DNA of 64,000 bases, taken from assembly GCF_001486505.1 (NCBI RefSeq), contig NZ_LN909064.1:434001-498000 (forward strand), read 5' to 3'. Positions 61,937 to 64,000 of the stretch are shown piece by piece. The position numbers were made by a program, and so were the translations under genes. The DNA is from Paenibacillus rubinfantis (GTDB taxonomy: Bacteria; Bacillota; Bacilli; Paenibacillales; Paenibacillaceae). Below the pieces are notes generated by a model. It was not told where the DNA came from. It was given only the letters and a program-made list of their open reading frames with translations, and ran no database searches. Positions within the stretch are counted from its first letter, which is position 1. Each line of letters starts with the position of its first letter.

Positions 61937-62893
61937 TTATTGCGGCGTTTCGCCTTCACTTGGTCGGCCGGGCGCGTGTGCGGCAAGAGGGGCGGCGGCA
62001 TCTCCTGGACCCGCCCCCGCCTCCACCGGCGGCAGCGGGTCATGCCCAACGTACGGACGCGCCTTCCGCGGCTTGCGGCGGTTCAGGCGAAAACCGCCGA
62101 GAAACAGAAGCAGCTGCGCGCCCAAAACATAAGGGGCCAACTCGCTACCCGCTAAATGGCCGGCGGCTAATACGGCGATCAGAGCGGCCAGTAGCCGGGC
62201 GGGAATTGCGTTGACATGGCGATTCCGTCCGCCCATCACCGCGAGGTAAAGCAGCAGCAAAGCAAACCAGCACGAGGCCAGCTGCATCCACTCGGCCGCT
62301 AGCTCCCATCCCGACGGCTCAACCCCGTCGTAGAGACTTGCCCCCAGTAAACGCCACAACTTTAGCAGCGTAAGGAAAAAGGCAGCCGCGAACAACGCGG
62401 GCAAAATGGGCCGAAAAATGCGCCATAGCCAGCTTCCCCAGCCGGGCCGTTCCATCTGGCGAAGCAGCTTGTCCCGCTCGGCGATCAGGGACTCGCTTTC
62501 CCGCTCGAGGGTCCTAAGCAACAGAGGCAAGCGGGAGACATCGCCATCCTCGGCGAAGGCGGTGATTTGCGTCAGCAGATTTTCGCTGCTGTAAGGGGCG
62601 GCTCGGCAAGCCAGAAGCTTGTCCCGCAGAACGCTTCGGGCGCCTTGTTCCAAAGCGGACTGTGGCGGCAGTTCCAGGGCGGACATCAACGATCCGGCAG
62701 CCGCGGCGTAACGTTCCAAGGTAGAGTTGACGTATTTCAGCCGGCTTTGTTCCTCCCGGATCAGCTTGCGCCGCGTCGCGCCGTAAAGCGCGAGGAACGC
62801 AGACAAGGCCAGGAAGGCGGCTAACGCGGAAGGTTCAGGCAACTGCAGCCAGGCAATCCATTCCGACAGTGACACGGCGATCACCCTTTCCAT
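61937..62893 (-). CDS. hypothetical multi-spanning membrane protein
   Basis: About 318 residues. One N-terminal transmembrane helix (about 20-38), a helical, charged cytoplasmic region (about 40-150, with coiled-coil-like LERESESLIAERDKLLRQM), then about four further helices (about 165-280) and a Pro/Ala-rich tail. No family recognised. The start is uncertain: AGGAGG is only 3 bp from ATG 62893, and GTGs at 62884 and 62875 are alternatives. Confidence 0.65.
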   Translation of the reverse strand: MERVIAVSLSEWIAWLQLPEPSALAAFLALSAFLALYGATRRKLIREEQSRLKYVNSTLERYAAAAGSLMSALELPPQSALEQGARSVLRDKLLACRAAPYSSENLLTQITAFAEDGDVSRLPLLLRTLERESESLIAERDKLLRQMERPGWGSWLWRIFRPILPALFAAAFFLTLLKLWRLLGASLYDGVEPSGWELAAEWMQLASCWFALLLLYLAVMGGRNRHVNAIPARLLAALIAVLAAGHLAGSELAPYVLGAQLLLFLGGFRLNRRKPRKARPYVGHDPLPPVEAGAGPGDAAAPLAAHAPGRPSEGETPQ

Positions 62894-63017
62894 ATTCCTC
62901 CTTTCACTATTGCACACGTGCCGTTGGGATTCAAGCTTGGTTCATGAGTTTAGGAAATATGATATACTTGAAAATTGGTGAAATGCTACAGAAAAATCGG
63001 CGATCGGAGGGATCGGC

Positions 63018-63446
63018 GTGAATGAACAACATTCAGGTGCAGAGGTTAGAATTTTGTACGAGGCACCTAAGGTTAAAGAGTATCTAAAGCTCCGCGAGCA
63101 AGCCGGAATGAGTCCGCGCAGTCAGGAAGGGGCGGCGAAGGGGCTGGTCAACTCCCTGTTTGCTGTCTCGTTGTACGATGAAGCGGGATTGGCGGGAATG
63201 GGAAGGGTTGTTGGCGATGGCGGCTGCTTTATGCAGGTGGTCGACATCGCCGTACGTCCAGATCTCCAAGGGAAAGGTCTTGGCAAAACGATCATGGGTG
63301 AAATCATGGGGTTTCTGGAAGAACACGCGCCGCCGCTAACCTACGTGAGTCTCATCGCCGATGTACCGGCGGACAAGCTGTACCGGCGCTTCGGCTTCGA
63401 GTATACCGCGCCCGCCAGCCTGGGGATGTTTTGGAGAAAAGCGTGA
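63018..63446 (+). CDS. GNAT family N-acetyltransferase
   Basis: 142 residues from GTG 63018, with CGGAGGG six bases upstream. VVDIAVRPDLQGKGLGKTIMGEIMGFLEEH is the acetyl-CoA-binding motif (Q-x-x-G-x-G), and DKLYRRFGFEYTAPASLGMFW completes the domain. The substrate is unknown; small amines are common in this subfamily. Confidence 0.92.
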   Translation: MNEQHSGAEVRILYEAPKVKEYLKLREQAGMSPRSQEGAAKGLVNSLFAVSLYDEAGLAGMGRVVGDGGCFMQVVDIAVRPDLQGKGLGKTIMGEIMGFLEEHAPPLTYVSLIADVPADKLYRRFGFEYTAPASLGMFWRKA

Positions 63447-63482
63447 CAAAGACATGGGGGCGTCCGAAGCAGGGCCGTCCTC

Positions 63483-64000
63483 ATGCAAGTAAAGGGCAAA
63501 GGGGATGCCATTGGATTGACTTCCACAGTAATTGAAATTTTTATGATCGCCATTCTGGCGGGGATCGTTGGCTCGGTTCTCGGATTGGGTGGAGGAATCA
63601 TCGTTACGCCGGCGTTGACGCTGCTGTTTGGTGTGGACATCAACCATGCCATCGGGGCGAGTATCATCTCCGTCATCGCCACCTCAAGCGGTTCGGCGGT
63701 GGCGTACATTCGCGACCGGATCACCAATTTGCGCGTCGGCATGTTCCTGGAGATCGCTACGACCGTCGGGGCGATAACGGGCGCTTTTATCGGGGCTTTG
63801 ATCGCCCCGCGGATTTTGTATATCATTTTTGCGATACTGTTGCTGTACTCCGCATACGCCATGATCAAGAAAGGCAAGCAGGAAGTGCCCGAGAACGTTC
63901 CGCTGCATCCGGTAGCCGAAAAGCTCAGACTGCAGGGGGAGTATTATGACAAAGCGCTGGGCAAAACCGTCGCTTATAACGTGGACCGCGTTTATGAGGG
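63483..64000 (+). CDS. TauE/SafE family sulfite exporter-like permease (partial, runs off the window)
   Basis: At least 172 residues before the window ends. IFMIAILAGIVGSVLGLGGGIIVTPALTLLFGVDINHAIGASIISVIATSSGSAVAYIRD is the TauE/SafE signature (shown here in two helices), with four helices visible. ATG 63483 has no good ribosome binding site; TTG 63516 lies 11 bp after AAAGGGG and may be the real start. The reading frame remains open at 64000. Possibly linked to the sulfur theme of this end of the window. Confidence 0.85.
   Translation, partial: MQVKGKGDAIGLTSTVIEIFMIAILAGIVGSVLGLGGGIIVTPALTLLFGVDINHAIGASIISVIATSSGSAVAYIRDRITNLRVGMFLEIATTVGAITGAFIGALIAPRILYIIFAILLLYSAYAMIKKGKQEVPENVPLHPVAEKLRLQGEYYDKALGKTVAYNVDRVYE

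Overview
The window looks like chromosomal DNA of a Paenibacillus-type member of the Bacillales. Supporting signs are a moderately high G+C content, Gram-positive ribosome binding sites (AGGAGG), frequent TTG and GTG starts, a YesM/YesN-controlled sugar ABC transporter, CsoR, Rex and CcpA-type operators, a TPP riboswitch, an aa3-type quinol oxidase and DAP dehydrogenase. No rRNA, tRNA, prophage or CRISPR array was seen. Gene identities come from reading the sequence and recalling protein families; no database search was run.

Layout. 1-9.7 kb: a type IV pilus locus. Three minor pilin-like genes lie on the minus strand, divergent from pilB-pilT-pilC-pilA-(broken pilD)-pilM-pilN-pilO. 9.8-12.9 kb: membrane-integrity genes (NfeD, SPFH/stomatin, PspC, PspA) and a quinone-reductase-like flavoprotein. 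13.2-22.6 kb: a carbohydrate island with YesM/YesN two-component genes, a binding protein, two permeases, a GH43 protein and an (alpha/alpha)6 glycosidase, with cre-like sites. 22.8-26.8 kb: an FMN reductase, a decayed IS1595-type transposase relative, a glycerophosphodiester phosphodiesterase and an MFS carrier. 26.9-38.6 kb: copper and respiration genes (ycnI, ycnJ, ddh, four quinol oxidase subunits behind Rex-like sites, csoR-copZ-copA with three CsoR-type operators); copA is internally deleted and frameshifted. 38.7-43.9 kb: an SPFH / ribbon-helix-helix / unknown operon, a dense block of three different repeat arrays, a lipoprotein and a MocR regulator. 44-48.9 kb: LysE exporter, nitroreductase, TatD, a tyrosine recombinase enclosed by perfect 36-bp inverted repeats, and an HD-GYP protein. 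48.9-52.3 kb: a TPP-riboswitch-controlled thiamine-precursor ABC transporter. 52.3-56.9 kb: cold-shock genes, a diguanylate cyclase, a CcdC-like protein and an Rrf2-lactonase fusion. 57-61.8 kb: sulfate ABC transporter genes behind an unrecognised structured leader, a large nested-palindrome/minisatellite block, and yezD. 61.9-64 kb: a membrane protein, a GNAT acetyltransferase and the start of a TauE/SafE permease.

The most unusual items are: the recombinase gene inside a 1,202-bp segment bounded by 36-bp inverted repeats that look like tyrosine-recombinase core sites, a candidate self-inverting switch next to an HD-GYP gene; a repeat family with nested inverted-repeat architecture, present as one set near csoR and three tandem sets after the sulfate operon, where the sets are separated by collagen-codon-phased minisatellites; a 14-bp-stem leader RNA candidate upstream of the sulfate transporter; an Rrf2-lactonase in-frame fusion; and two genes (pilD, copA) with the same kind of internal deletion plus frameshift in GC-rich DNA, which could be real or assembly errors.
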